Shown here: in pieces, positions 25,395-34,381 of the stretch | Position numbering within the stretch: position 1 is the stretch's first letter | How the letters are laid out: every line of letters begins with the position of its first letter | DNA from: Flavobacterium notoginsengisoli | Lineage (GTDB): Bacteria; Bacteroidota; Bacteroidia; Flavobacteriales; Flavobacteriaceae | Assembly (NCBI RefSeq): GCF_014207905.1 | Contig: NZ_JACHLB010000001.1 | Location: forward strand, 1,366,723-1,430,722 | Direction of reading: 5' to 3' | Length of the DNA stretch: 64,000 bases | Translations under genes and position numbers: made by a program | The notes under the pieces: model-generated | What the model was told of the DNA's origin: nothing | Databases searched by the model: none | The model's input: only the letters and a program-made list of their open reading frames with translations

Positions 25395-25937
25395 TTAATT
25401 GTTATTTGCCCAGTTTATCTTCTGAAATAAATCCCAAACAACAATTCCGGCACTTACGGCAATATTAAGAGAGTGTTTGGTTCCAAGTTGAGGAATTTCA
25501 ATACAACCATCGCAAATTGCAACAGCTTCTTGAGCAACTCCAAAGACTTCATTTCCAAAAACTAAAGCATATTTTTGATTTTTTTCGATTTTAAAATCTT
25601 GCAGAAAAATAGAACTTTCAACCTGCTCAATCGCCATGGTTAAAATGTTTTCTTTTTTCAGATTTTCAATTACTTCCAAAACATTTTCATGATGTTCCCA
25701 AGCTACAGTTTCAGTAGCACCAAGAGCCGTTTTATGAATTTCTTTGTTTGGAGGAGTTGCAGTAATACCGCATAAAATAATCTTTTCAATTAAAAACGCA
25801 TCAGCCGTTCTAAAAACAGAACCGATATTGTGCAGACTTCGAATATCGTCTAAAACTAAAATTAAGGGAGTTTTTTCAGATTTTTTAAAATCTTCAATTG
25901 ATTTACGGTCTAGTTCGCTGTTTTCGAGTTTTCTCAT
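25395..25937 (-). CDS. TrmH/SpoU-family RNA 2'-O-methyltransferase
   Basis: The 180-residue protein has all SPOUT motifs of the TrmH group: motif 1 DDIRSLHNIGSVFRTADAF, motif 2 VFGNEVFGV and motif 3 IEIPQLGTKHSLNIAVSAG. This is the minimal catalytic length with no N-terminal substrate-recognition domain, so target choice (tRNA Gm18-like or rRNA) cannot be set. The asparagine and arginine in the motif 1 region are kept. It stands alone, and a terminator lies in the upstream gap. Confidence 0.9.
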   Translation of the reverse strand: MRKLENSELDRKSIEDFKKSEKTPLILVLDDIRSLHNIGSVFRTADAFLIEKIILCGITATPPNKEIHKTALGATETVAWEHHENVLEVIENLKKENILTMAIEQVESSIFLQDFKIEKNQKYALVFGNEVFGVAQEAVAICDGCIEIPQLGTKHSLNIAVSAGIVVWDLFQKINWANNN

Positions 25938-25959
25938 TGGTGTTAAATTGTAATCATAA

Positions 25960-25989
25960 AAAAAGCTTCCAAAGATAAGGAAGCTTTTT
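25960..25989 (-). terminator. DUF1573 gene terminator
   Basis: AAAAAGCTTCC (25960-25970) and GGAAGCTTTTT (25979-25989) form an 11-bp stem. On the minus strand it ends in a T-run 22 bases after the DUF1573 stop. It may also act on the plus strand. Confidence 0.8.
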
Positions 25990-26011
25990 GATTATTTAAA
26001 TGTTTTTCAGA

Positions 26012-26443
26012 TTAGCTTTTTACTGGATCTGGTAAAACAGTACCTTTAATAGTAAGGATTTTTGTTGGTTGTCCTTCAGCGTTAGAAGTTACAGTTACAG
26101 TTTTTGTAAAAGCACCAACTCTATCAGTAGCATATTTTACGCCAATAACACCTTTAGCTCCTGGAGCAATTGGTTCTTTTGGAGTAGTTGGTACAGTACA
26201 TCCGCAAGATCCTTGAGTGTTAGTAATAATTAATGGTTTTGTTCCATTGTTTACAAAAACAAATTCACGTTTTCCATCAGCATTATGAGCGATAGTTCCG
26301 TAGTCAATAGTTTCTGTTTCAAAAAGCATTCCTGCTCCTTCTACTTTTGCAACTTTAGTAGCTTTAGCTTTTTTAGTTGATTGTGCATTAGTAGCTGTGA
26401 TACCAGCAACAGCTAACATAGCAAATAAGATTATTTTTTTCAT
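26012..26443 (-). CDS. DUF1573 domain secreted protein
   Basis: The 143-residue protein has a Sec signal (MKKIILFAMLAVAGITATNAQ) and one DUF1573 immunoglobulin-like domain with FVFVNNGTKPLIITNTQGSCGCTVP. The CGC motif near the middle is typical of this family. It is periplasmic or surface-exposed in Bacteroidota, and the function is unknown. A minus-strand TAGCTTTG (-7 element, plus 26472-26479) precedes it, with a TTG 18 bases further up. Confidence 0.85.
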   Translation of the reverse strand: MKKIILFAMLAVAGITATNAQSTKKAKATKVAKVEGAGMLFETETIDYGTIAHNADGKREFVFVNNGTKPLIITNTQGSCGCTVPTTPKEPIAPGAKGVIGVKYATDRVGAFTKTVTVTSNAEGQPTKILTIKGTVLPDPVKS

Positions 26444-26471
26444 CTTTAAGGGTCTTTTTTTAAATGATAAA

Positions 26472-26500
26472 CAAAGCTATAGAAAAAACTTAAATCACAA
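26472..26500 (-). promoter_or_regulatory. promoter of the DUF1573 gene
   Basis: Minus-strand TAGCTTTG (plus 26472-26479) with TTG 18 bases upstream (plus 26498-26500) fits the Bacteroidota consensus. It lies 29 bases before the start codon. Confidence 0.5.
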
Positions 26501-26600
26501 CCTAAAAATATCTTAAAATATTTTAATTTTTGAAGCTTTCGATTTGCCGTTAAAAAATCATAAATTCGCTGTCTTAATTTTTCATTTAAAATATAATAAT

Positions 26601-29207
26601 TTGGCAGCTAAAGAGAAAGTGGTGAAGGAAACACCTTTAATGAAACAGTACAACGAAATCAAGGCTAAATATCCTGATGCATGTCTGCTTTTCAGAGTAG
26701 GAGACTTTTATGAAACCTTTGGAGAAGACGCCATTAGAGCTTCTAAAATTTTAGGAATAACATTAACTAAAAGAGGAGCAGGATCTGATTCTGAAACGGC
26801 TTTGGCTGGGTTTCCACACCATTCTGTAAATACTTATTTGCCAAAATTGGTAAAAGCTGGGCTTCGTGTTGCTATCTGCGATCAGTTAGAAGATCCAAAA
26901 ATGACTAAAACAATCGTAAAAAGAGGTGTGACAGAACTGGTAACTCCAGGGGTTTCTCTTAATGATGAGGTTTTACAATCAAAGTCAAATAACTTTTTAG
27001 CATCTGTTTATTTTGCTAATAAAAATATAGGAATTTCTTTTTTAGATGTTTCCACAGGAGAGTTTTTAACTGCTCAAGGAAATGCAGAATACATTGATAA
27101 ATTATTGCAGAATTTTAATCCGAGCGAAGTTCTGGTTCCTAAAAATAATAAAGGAGATTTTAAAGCTGCTTTTGGAGAAGATTTTCATAGTTTTTACTTA
27201 GAAGATTGGATTTATAAAGAAGATTACGCTTTAGAAACATTGACCAAGCATTTTCAAACTAATTCTTTAAAAGGATTTGGGGTTGAGGAATTGAAAGAAG
27301 GAATTATTGCTTCTGGAGCAATTTTGTATTATTTATCAGAAACACAGCATAATCGTGTGCAACATATCACAGCGATTCAACGTATTGCAGAAGATGCATA
27401 CGTTTGGATGGATCGTTTTACTATTCGAAACTTAGAATTATATCACAGCTATAATCCAAATGCAGTTACGCTTTTGGATGTTATTGATAAAACACTTTCT
27501 CCGATGGGAGGACGTTTGTTAAAACGATGGTTGGCATTGCCTCTAAAAGATGCTAATAAAGTAAAAGGCCGTCATGAAGTTGTGGCTTATTTGAAGTCGA
27601 ATCCAGAGATTCTGCATAATATTCAATATCAGATCAAACAGATTTCAGATTTAGAACGTTTGATTTCTAAAATTGCAGCGGGTAAAGTTTCTCCTCGTGA
27701 AATTGTTTATCTGAAAGAATCTCTAGACGCAATTATTCCTATTAAAACACTAACGCTTCAAAGTCCGCAAGAAGCAGTAAAAATCATAGGAGATAGTTTG
27801 CATGCTTGCGATTTACTTCGCGAAAAAATTAAAAACACTTTAAATCAAGATGCGCCAGTTGCCATTGCAAAAGGAAATGCAATAGCAAGTGGAATTAGCC
27901 CAGAATTGGATGAATTGCGTGCGATTTCTACTTCTGGAAAAGAATTTTTAGAAGGAATTGAAAGAAGAGAATCTGAAAGAACTGGAATTTCTTCTTTGAA
28001 AATTTCCTTTAATAATGTTTTCGGATATTATATCGAAGTTCGAAATACGCATAAAGATAAGGTTCCAGAAGAATGGATTCGTAAACAAACTTTAGTAAGT
28101 GCCGAGCGTTACATTACAGAAGAATTAAAAGAATATGAGACTAAAATCTTAGGCGCTGAAGAAAAGATTTACAAGATTGAAAGTGAGCTTTTCGAGCAAT
28201 TAGTAGCTTGGATTGGAACTTATATTAAGCCAGTTCAAATGAATGCTTATTTGGTGGCACAGTTAGATTGTTTGTGTTCGTTTACACAAATGGCTATAGA
28301 GAATCAATATGTTTGTCCTGAAATTGACGAGACTTTTGAGTTAGATATTAAAAACGGAAGACATCCTGTAATTGAAAAACAATTGCCTGTTGGAACTCCA
28401 TATATTGCTAATGATGTCTTTTTAGATCGAGAAACACAGCAAATTATTATGATTACTGGACCTAATATGTCTGGTAAATCGGCTATTTTAAGACAAACGG
28501 CTTTAATTGTGCTCTTGGCTCAAATGGGAAGCTTTGTTCCTGCAGATAGCGTTAGAATGGGGATTGTGGATAAGATTTTTACCAGAGTAGGAGCTTCAGA
28601 TAATATTTCGATGGGAGAATCTACTTTTATGGTTGAGATGAATGAAACGGCTTCAATCTTGAATAATATTTCAGACAGAAGTTTGGTGTTGTTGGATGAA
28701 ATTGGAAGAGGGACGAGTACTTATGATGGTATTTCGATTGCTTGGGCGATTGCGGAGTTTTTGCATGAGCATCCTTCAAAGGCAAAAACACTTTTTGCAA
28801 CGCATTATCATGAGCTGAATGAAATGACCGAATCAATGCCAAGAATTCAGAATTTCAATGTTGCGGTAAAAGAATTGAAAGACACGGTTCTATTTGTTAG
28901 AAAGTTGGTAAAAGGTGGAAGTGCTCACAGTTTTGGAATTCATGTAGCAAAAATGGCTGGAATGCCACAGCTAGTTATTTCGAAAGCACAAAAACTTTTA
29001 AAGAAATTAGAAAAGAATCATTCGAGTGATGCTTTAAACGGGATTAAAGCTGCAAATGATGAAATGCAAATGAGTTTCTTTAATTTGGATGATCCTTTGT
29101 TGGAAGAAATAAAAGAAGAAATTTTAAGTCTCGATATTAATGCAATTACTCCTGTAGAAGCGTTAATGAAACTGAATGAGATTAAAAGAATGTTGGTTAA
29201 AAAATAA
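26601..29207 (+). CDS. mutS: DNA mismatch repair protein MutS (TTG start)
   Basis: MutS recognises mismatches and recruits MutL. The start is taken as TTG at 26601. With it, the mismatch-binding Phe and Glu fall at residues 36 and 38 (DFYETF), the same numbers as in E. coli MutS. No ATG lies in frame until Met14 of that frame (26640), which would cut into the family's conserved N-terminus. The ATPase has Walker [11 protein letters not shown] and Walker [14 protein letters not shown], and the C-terminus is helical. The product has 868 residues, the usual length. An in-frame TTG at 26544 is possible but adds residues without family support. Confidence 0.95.
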   Translation: MAAKEKVVKETPLMKQYNEIKAKYPDACLLFRVGDFYETFGEDAIRASKILGITLTKRGAGSDSETALAGFPHHSVNTYLPKLVKAGLRVAICDQLEDPKMTKTIVKRGVTELVTPGVSLNDEVLQSKSNNFLASVYFANKNIGISFLDVSTGEFLTAQGNAEYIDKLLQNFNPSEVLVPKNNKGDFKAAFGEDFHSFYLEDWIYKEDYALETLTKHFQTNSLKGFGVEELKEGIIASGAILYYLSETQHNRVQHITAIQRIAEDAYVWMDRFTIRNLELYHSYNPNAVTLLDVIDKTLSPMGGRLLKRWLALPLKDANKVKGRHEVVAYLKSNPEILHNIQYQIKQISDLERLISKIAAGKVSPREIVYLKESLDAIIPIKTLTLQSPQEAVKIIGDSLHACDLLREKIKNTLNQDAPVAIAKGNAIASGISPELDELRAISTSGKEFLEGIERRESERTGISSLKISFNNVFGYYIEVRNTHKDKVPEEWIRKQTLVSAERYITEELKEYETKILGAEEKIYKIESELFEQLVAWIGTYIKPVQMNAYLVAQLDCLCSFTQMAIENQYVCPEIDETFELDIKNGRHPVIEKQLPVGTPYIANDVFLDRETQQIIMITGPNMSGKSAILRQTALIVLLAQMGSFVPADSVRMGIVDKIFTRVGASDNISMGESTFMVEMNETASILNNISDRSLVLLDEIGRGTSTYDGISIAWAIAEFLHEHPSKAKTLFATHYHELNEMTESMPRIQNFNVAVKELKDTVLFVRKLVKGGSAHSFGIHVAKMAGMPQLVISKAQKLLKKLEKNHSSDALNGIKAANDEMQMSFFNLDDPLLEEIKEEILSLDINAITPVEALMKLNEIKRMLVKK

Positions 29208-29284
29208 ATTCAAGAAAAATTCAATTTTAAAGTTTAGGTTATCAGAATGTTATAAAATAACTGGATTTTTTTTTCGAAAAACAC

Positions 29285-29314
29285 TTGTTTAATTGAATAA
29301 ATGTCCTAAATTTG
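29285..29314 (+). promoter_or_regulatory. tRNA operon promoter
   Basis: TTG at 29285-29287, 19 bases, then TAAATTTG at 29307-29314 matches the consensus well. The first tRNA begins 55 bases downstream. Confidence 0.65.
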
Positions 29315-29369
29315 CACTCGCAATACGAAACAAATCAAGTGTTGCGAGTTCTTTTTAAGATTTGAAAAT

Positions 29370-29442
29370 GCGAAAATAGCTCAGTTGGTAGAGCGCGACC
29401 TTGCCAAGGTCGAGGTCGCGGGTTCGAGCCCCGTTTTTCGCT
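29370..29442 (+). tRNA. tRNA-Gly (GCC anticodon)
   Basis: A 73-base cloverleaf has acceptor GCGAAAA/TTTTCGC, D-arm GCTC/GAGC, anticodon arm CGACC-TTGCCAA-GGTCG (anticodon GCC), and T-arm GCGGG-TTCGAGC-CCCGT with one G-T pair. No CCA is encoded. It is co-transcribed with the tRNA-Leu 14 bases downstream. Confidence 0.95.
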
Positions 29443-29456
29443 CAAAACCATATAAT

Positions 29457-29542
29457 GCTCGGATGGTGAAATTGGTAGACACGCTGGACTTAAAATCCAG
29501 TGAACAGCAATGTTCGTGCGGGTTCAAGTCCCGCTCTGAGTA
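29457..29542 (+). tRNA. tRNA-Leu (TAA anticodon)
   Basis: An 86-base class II tRNA has acceptor GCTCGGA/TCTGAGT with G-T pairs, anticodon arm CTGGA-CTTAAAA-TCCAG (anticodon TAA), a long variable arm (TGAACAGCAATGTTCG) and T-arm GCGGG-TTCAAGT-CCCGC. The terminator at 29546-29573 ends the unit. Confidence 0.95.
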
Positions 29543-29545
29543 CTG

Positions 29546-29573
29546 AAGCCTCTTCTTTTGAAGAGGCTTTTTT
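29546..29573 (+). terminator. tRNA operon terminator
   Basis: AAGCCTCTTC (29546-29555), a TTTT loop and GAAGAGGCTT (29560-29569), then TTTTT, start four bases after the tRNA-Leu. Confidence 0.92.
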
Positions 29574-29670
29574 TATTGTCTAAACTTGTGCGGAATAAAT
29601 TTGTGAAGTAAATTTATTTTAAGAACTCAGGAAAATCTAAAATCAACAATCTAAAATCTAAAATTTATAA

Positions 29671-30054
29671 ATGGGTGCTTTTGTAATTAGCAAGCGATTT
29701 AATGATGAATATAAATTTACTTTTACTTCGCGTAGAGGAAAAGTTATTTTTACGAGTTTAAGTTATGAGTTGAGATTTGAATGTGAAGAGGATATTGAAA
29801 AGTTTAAAGCTAATATTGAGCTTGCGAAATTTTTGAAATTTAAAGGCTCTGGAGGGAAGTATTTTTTTAAATTGATGTTGGGTGAGGTTCACTTTGCGAC
29901 AAGTCGAAAATATAGCACCGAATTGCTTTTGCAAAAAGGAATAAAAGAGATCGTGACTTATTCTTCTAAATCGGAGATTTTAGATTTTTCATCAAGTGAA
30001 TCTATTTTTGGAGATGAAGAGTCTGAGGAGGAGCTGGAAGAAGCAGCGGAATAA
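29671..30054 (+). CDS. YegP-like DUF1508 protein
   Basis: The 127-residue protein has one and a half YegP/DUF1508 modules: FVISKRFNDEYKFTFTSRRGKVIFTS and KYFFKLMLGEVHFATSRKYST. This fold of short strands and a helix is widespread, with no settled function. The acidic C-terminal tail (GDEESEEELEEAAE) is likely disordered. It starts 97 bases after the tRNA terminator. Confidence 0.8.
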   Translation: MGAFVISKRFNDEYKFTFTSRRGKVIFTSLSYELRFECEEDIEKFKANIELAKFLKFKGSGGKYFFKLMLGEVHFATSRKYSTELLLQKGIKEIVTYSSKSEILDFSSSESIFGDEESEEELEEAAE

Positions 30055-30060
30055 AAAAAA

Positions 30061-30089
30061 AGCGTTTACAAATTGTAAACGCTTTTTTT
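30061..30089 (+). terminator. terminator after the DUF1508 gene
   Basis: AGCGTTTACAA and TTGTAAACGCT (30061-30071, 30073-30083) are followed by TTTTTT. The inner bases cannot all pair, so the real loop is wider. Confidence 0.8.
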
Positions 30090-30125
30090 GTTTGAAGTTT
30101 GACTAATTTCAGAATTAGTCAAAAA

Positions 30126-30148
30126 AAAACCATCTCAATGATGGTTTT
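30126..30148 (-). terminator. terminator of the alanine-heptad lipoprotein gene
   Basis: AAAACCATC (30126-30134) pairs with GATGGTTTT (30140-30148). On the minus strand it runs into T residues and follows the lipoprotein gene by 25 bases. Confidence 0.8.
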
Positions 30149-30173
30149 AAAATCGTTAGAACTTAGGTTCTAA

Positions 30174-30389
30174 TTATTTTTTTACTTCTTCTACTTTAGC
30201 AGCAGCAGAATCAACTTTAGCAGCAGCAGAATCAACAGTTGCAGCAGCAGAATCAACAACAGCAGCAGCAGAATCAACAGTTACAGCAGTAGAATCTACA
30301 GCAGCTTCTGTAGCAGCAGCGTCAGCTTTTTTACAAGATACAACAGTTAAAACAGCAACAACAGCTAAACTTAAAAATACTTTTTTCAT
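30174..30389 (-). CDS. small Lpp-like lipoprotein with alanine heptads
   Basis: The 71-residue protein has a lipoprotein signal MKKVFLSLAVVAVLTVVSC (lipobox Cys19) and a 53-residue mature part. That part is mostly five heptads of the form VDSAAAx (VDSTAVT, VDSAAAV, VDSAAAT, VDSAAAK, VDSAAAK), ending VEEVKK. Val and Ala fall at positions a and d of a coiled coil. Size, lipid anchor, alanine-rich heptads and a C-terminal lysine all recall Braun's lipoprotein (Lpp), which bridges outer membrane and peptidoglycan. Homology is not claimed. A promoter with TATCTTTG (plus 30427-30434, minus strand) lies upstream. I know no family name. Confidence 0.75.
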   Translation of the reverse strand: MKKVFLSLAVVAVLTVVSCKKADAAATEAAVDSTAVTVDSAAAVVDSAAATVDSAAAKVDSAAAKVEEVKK

Positions 30390-30744
30390 CTTACTTTATT
30401 ATAAAAGGTTAATTATTAATTCGTGGCAAAGATATAAATTTTTTAATATGTAAAATATTTTTTCACTTTTTTTTTAAAATATTTTCCTTGCTCACGATTA
30501 TCTTATTTATCAAATAATATGCCAAAATAGGAAAAATAATTCATATTGTAATATGTTTTGCATAATTTATTTTTTGATGAATATTCTGCTGTTGTTTTGG
30601 CTCTTTGAATGTATTTGTTGTGGTTTGTTTTGTTTTTTAGGAATTATTTCATTTTAGAAAAAATGGCTAAATGTGAATTTTAAACTATCTAAATAATGAC
30701 AAAAGCTATTTTTTATCACTTGAAAATCAAAATATGCTATTATT
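30390..30744. other. 355-base AT-rich gap, lipoprotein promoter at one end
   Basis: The only clear element is the minus-strand -7 sequence TATCTTTG at plus 30427-30434, 38 bases before the lipoprotein start. The rest is very AT-rich, with no open frame, no strong hairpin and no tRNA. A small RNA cannot be excluded by eye. Confidence 0.5.
30427..30434 (-). promoter_or_regulatory. -7 element of the alanine-heptad lipoprotein gene
   Basis: Minus-strand TATCTTTG matches TAnnTTTG. No clean TTTG is seen at -33, only a T-rich stretch. Confidence 0.5.
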
Positions 30745-31974
30745 TTATCGAATGTTTTTCATAATTGTTTCTGTTGCGCCTTTGTTATTTTGAATAAAAG
30801 AACGGCATATTTCGCTTTTATCTGTAAAGAAAGCATGGTCGGATAATAATTTGTCAAAGGCATTTTTTAATTCTCCGCTATTTGTGATAACGCTACAGCC
30901 TTTTAAATCGACAAGAGCAATGGCTTCAGCAAAGTTTTCATAATTAGGGCCAATTACTATCGGAATTCCAAATGTTGCTGGTTCTAAAATATTATGAATA
31001 CCAGGATTTCCAAATCCGCCTCCAACATAGGCAATAGTTCCGTAGCTGTAAATTTTGGTCAATAAACCTACAGTGTCTACAATCAAAACATTATAGATTG
31101 ATAAGTCTTTATTCTCTTTTTCAGAATATAATATGGTAGATTTTGTAATCTGAGATTTTAGATTTGCAATTTGCTCAGCTTTAATGTTGTGTGGAGCAAT
31201 TATGAATTTTGTATTTTCTGATGCTTGATTGATATATTCAGCAAGAATAGCTTCGTCTTTTGGCCAAGAACTTCCAATAACAATTACAGGTTTTTCATTT
31301 TTGAATTTTTCAATAAAATCTAATCTATTGTCGCGTTCTAAAATAGCATTTACCCGATCAAACCTTGTGTCGCCCGAAACAATAACATTATTAAAACCAA
31401 GACTTTCGACTTTTTGTTTCGATTTTTCGTTTTGTACAAAGAAGTATGTGAATGCTTTTAATGCTTTTCTATAAAATCCTCCATACCATTTAAAAAACAT
31501 TTGATTGTCTCTAAAAATTCCAGAAATCAGATAAGTTAGGGTTTTGTTGGTTTCTAGTTCCTTTAAATAATTTAGCCAAAATTCATATTTAATAAAAAAG
31601 ACCAATTCTGGATGAACTAATTTGATGAATTTTTTTGCGTTTTCTTTTGTGTCTAAAGGAAGATAAATAGTAACATCTGCAACTGTGTTATTTTTACGCA
31701 CTTCGTATCCAGATGGTGAAAAAAAGGTGACAATTATTTTGTGCGAAGGATATTTTTCTTTGATTTTTTCTATAACAGGAAGGCCTTGTTCGTATTCTCC
31801 TAAAGAAGCAGAGTGAAACCAAATCGTTTTGTCTTCTGGCTTTATTTTTTCTTCTAGAGTAGAAAAAACATTTTTTCTCCCTTCAACAAAAAGCTTAATT
31901 TTCGGACTAAATAAGGCTATAATTCTTAAGAAAAATCCTGCGACGTGTATTACTAAATTATATAAAAAAAGCAT
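30745..31974 (-). CDS. waaA: 3-deoxy-D-manno-octulosonic acid (Kdo) transferase
   Basis: WaaA adds Kdo to lipid A precursors during LPS assembly at the inner membrane. The 409-residue protein has an N-terminal membrane-associated helix (residues 4-22), the active-site region FHSASLGEYEQG with Glu60 at the same number as the catalytic Glu60 of E. coli WaaA, and the C-terminal YVGGGFGNPGIHNILEPATFG signature that binds CMP-Kdo. It is a single gene, upstream of and divergent from a DegT aminotransferase and galE, other sugar-related genes. Confidence 0.95.
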   Translation of the reverse strand: MLFLYNLVIHVAGFFLRIIALFSPKIKLFVEGRKNVFSTLEEKIKPEDKTIWFHSASLGEYEQGLPVIEKIKEKYPSHKIIVTFFSPSGYEVRKNNTVADVTIYLPLDTKENAKKFIKLVHPELVFFIKYEFWLNYLKELETNKTLTYLISGIFRDNQMFFKWYGGFYRKALKAFTYFFVQNEKSKQKVESLGFNNVIVSGDTRFDRVNAILERDNRLDFIEKFKNEKPVIVIGSSWPKDEAILAEYINQASENTKFIIAPHNIKAEQIANLKSQITKSTILYSEKENKDLSIYNVLIVDTVGLLTKIYSYGTIAYVGGGFGNPGIHNILEPATFGIPIVIGPNYENFAEAIALVDLKGCSVITNSGELKNAFDKLLSDHAFFTDKSEICRSFIQNNKGATETIMKNIR

Positions 31975-32110
31975 GTAATTTTTTTTGCAGCTAAATTACA
32001 TTTCTTTCGACTATTTTCATTGGTTTGAAGCTATTAATAACTATTTTTGTTCCTCCTTTTAGAGATTTCTGTATGAAAACGGTGTCTTTAATTTAAAATA
32101 AATTCAAAAA

Positions 32111-33244
32111 ATGAAAAAAATACAAATGGTTGACTTAAAAAGTCAATACGAGAAAATAAAATCTACTGTAGATGCTTCTATTCAAGAAGTTTTAGATACA
32201 AATACTTACATCAACGGACCTTTAGTTCATCAGTTTCAAAAGAATCTTGAGGATTATTTGGGGGCGAAACACGTTATTCCATGTGCCAACGGAACAGATG
32301 CTTTGCAAATAGCTATGATGGGGCTTGGTCTTCAGCCAGGAGACGAAGTAATCACTGCAGATTTTACTTTTGCGGCTACAGTTGAGGTAATTGCTTTATT
32401 GCAACTAACTCCGGTTTTAGTTGATGTTGATTTGCATAATATGAACATCGATATTGATGCAGTAAAAAAAGCAATTACTCCAAAAACTAAAGCGATTGTT
32501 CCTGTACATTTATTTGGTCGCGCTGCGAATATGGATGCGATTATGGAAATTGCAGCTCAGTATAATTTGTATGTAATCGAAGATAATGCACAAGCAATTG
32601 GAGCAGATTATATTTCTAAATCTGGAACAAAATCTAAAGTAGGTACAATTGGTCACGTTGCAGCAACTTCATTCTTTCCATCTAAGAATTTAGGATGTTA
32701 TGGAGATGGAGGAGCAATTTTTACAAATGATGACAATTTAGCTCACATCATTCGTGGAATTGTAAATCACGGAATGTACGAGCGTTACCACCACGATGTT
32801 GTAGGTGTAAATTCTCGTTTGGACAGTATTCAAGCTGGGGTTTTAAATGCAAAACTTCCTTTGTTGGATGAGTATAATCAAGCACGTCGTTTGGCTGCAA
32901 CAAAATATAATGCTGCTTTTTCTGGACATAAAAATATTATCACTCCAGAATTTGATGTAAATGAAAATGATCACGTTTTTCATCAATATGTATTAAGAAT
33001 TATTGATGCAGATCGTGATGCTTTAATGCAGCATTTATTGGGTAAAGGAATTCCTTGCGCTATTTATTATCCAATTCCACTGCATTCTCAAAAAGCATAT
33101 TTAGATCCTCGTTATAAAGAAGAACAATTTCCAGTAACAAATCAGTTGGTGAAAGAAGTAATTGCTTTGCCAATGCATACAGAGCTTGACGACGAGCAAA
33201 TTAAATTTATTGCAAACTCAGTTTGGGAATTTTTGAATAAATAA
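32111..33244 (+). CDS. DegT/DnrJ/EryC1/StrS-family sugar aminotransferase
   Basis: PLP-dependent aminotransferases of this family put an amino group on nucleotide-linked keto sugars for surface glycans. The 377-residue protein has PCANGTDALQIA, the VIEDNAQAIGA aspartate motif and TSFFPSKNLGCYGDGG with the PLP lysine at residue 192. The exact sugar is unknown. GalE starts 41 bases downstream on the same strand, which fits a two-gene unit making nucleotide sugars. Confidence 0.92.
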   Translation: MKKIQMVDLKSQYEKIKSTVDASIQEVLDTNTYINGPLVHQFQKNLEDYLGAKHVIPCANGTDALQIAMMGLGLQPGDEVITADFTFAATVEVIALLQLTPVLVDVDLHNMNIDIDAVKKAITPKTKAIVPVHLFGRAANMDAIMEIAAQYNLYVIEDNAQAIGADYISKSGTKSKVGTIGHVAATSFFPSKNLGCYGDGGAIFTNDDNLAHIIRGIVNHGMYERYHHDVVGVNSRLDSIQAGVLNAKLPLLDEYNQARRLAATKYNAAFSGHKNIITPEFDVNENDHVFHQYVLRIIDADRDALMQHLLGKGIPCAIYYPIPLHSQKAYLDPRYKEEQFPVTNQLVKEVIALPMHTELDDEQIKFIANSVWEFLNK

Positions 33245-33285
33245 AAAGCTATAAACTAAATAACCACAAGAAAAACAACCACAAA

Positions 33286-34302
33286 ATGAAAGTATTAGTA
33301 ACAGGAGGATTAGGATTTATTGGATCTCACACGGTAGTCGAATTGCAAAATGAAGGCTTCGAAGTAGTGATCATTGATAATCTTTCGAACTCTTCAGAAG
33401 ATGTTTTAAAAGGAATTACTGCGATTACAGGAAAAACGCCTCTATTCGAAAAAATTGATTTAAGAGAAAAAAGTGCCGTTCAGGATTTCTTTAAAAAACA
33501 TAATGATGTTACAGGAGTAATTCATTTTGCGGCTTCAAAAGCTGTTGGTGAAAGTGTTGAGCAGCCTTTGTTGTATTATGAAAACAACATTAGCAGTTTA
33601 GTTTATCTTTTACAGGAATTACAACAAAAATCTGAAGCAAGTTTTATTTTCAGTTCTTCATGTACGGTTTACGGTCAAGCCGAAAAAATGCCCATTACAG
33701 AAGATGCTCCGGTTCAAACCGCAATGTCTCCTTACGGAAATACCAAACAAATTGGAGAAGAAATCATTACCGATACTGCAAAAGTTACCAATATCAGTGC
33801 TATTTTATTGCGTTACTTTAATCCGGTTGGAGCGCACGAATCTGTCGAGATTGGAGAATTGCCTTTAGGAGTTCCTCAAAATTTAGTTCCGTTTATTACA
33901 CAAACTGGAGTAGGATTACGTCAGGAGTTATCTGTTTTTGGAAACGATTATCCAACGCCAGATGGAACAGCTGTTCGCGATTATATTCATGTTGTAGATT
34001 TAGCGAAAGCGCACGTAATTGCATTACAACGTTTGTTGAATAAGAAAAATTTAGCAAAAGTAGAAACCTTCAATTTAGGAACAGGAAAAGGAAGTTCTGT
34101 TTTGGAAGTCATTCATAGTTTTGAAAAAGTAAGCGATAAAAAATTGCCGTACGTCATTAAGCCACGTCGTGAAGGTGATATTACGGAAGCATACGCAAAT
34201 ACTGATAAGGCAAATAATGTTTTAGGGTGGAAGGCTGAACTAAGTTTAGACGAAGCTATGGCAAGTGCTTGGAAATGGGAACAAAAAGTGAGGAACAAAT
34301 AG
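33286..34302 (+). CDS. galE: UDP-glucose 4-epimerase
   Basis: The 338-residue SDR enzyme interconverts UDP-glucose and UDP-galactose. It has the NAD-binding GGLGFIGSHT, the serine-rich SSSCTVYG, the catalytic SPYGNTK (Tyr-x3-Lys) and the substrate site LRYFNPVGAH, all matching GalE, and the full GalE length. It follows the aminotransferase by 41 bases and is ended by a terminator at 34329-34369. The specificity for glucose over GlcNAc is not certain from sequence. Confidence 0.95.
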   Translation: MKVLVTGGLGFIGSHTVVELQNEGFEVVIIDNLSNSSEDVLKGITAITGKTPLFEKIDLREKSAVQDFFKKHNDVTGVIHFAASKAVGESVEQPLLYYENNISSLVYLLQELQQKSEASFIFSSSCTVYGQAEKMPITEDAPVQTAMSPYGNTKQIGEEIITDTAKVTNISAILLRYFNPVGAHESVEIGELPLGVPQNLVPFITQTGVGLRQELSVFGNDYPTPDGTAVRDYIHVVDLAKAHVIALQRLLNKKNLAKVETFNLGTGKGSSVLEVIHSFEKVSDKKLPYVIKPRREGDITEAYANTDKANNVLGWKAELSLDEAMASAWKWEQKVRNK

Positions 34303-34328
34303 TTTTTCAGATAAAATTATAAAATTTT

Positions 34329-34369
34329 AAGGTCCCAGATTATAGCAATATAGTTTGGGACTTTTTTTT
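34329..34369 (+). terminator. galE terminator
   Basis: AAGGTCCCA (34329-34337) pairs with TGGGACTTT (34356-34364; one G-T pair) over an 18-base loop, then T residues. It separates galE from the transporter, 13 bases before the transporter start. Confidence 0.75.
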
Positions 34370-34381
34370 AATGGCATTTTT

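Noticed and set aside
30180..30330. Short 21-base DNA repeats as a possible satellite
   Set aside because: They encode the heptads of the lipoprotein gene and stay in frame, so they were kept as part of the coding region.
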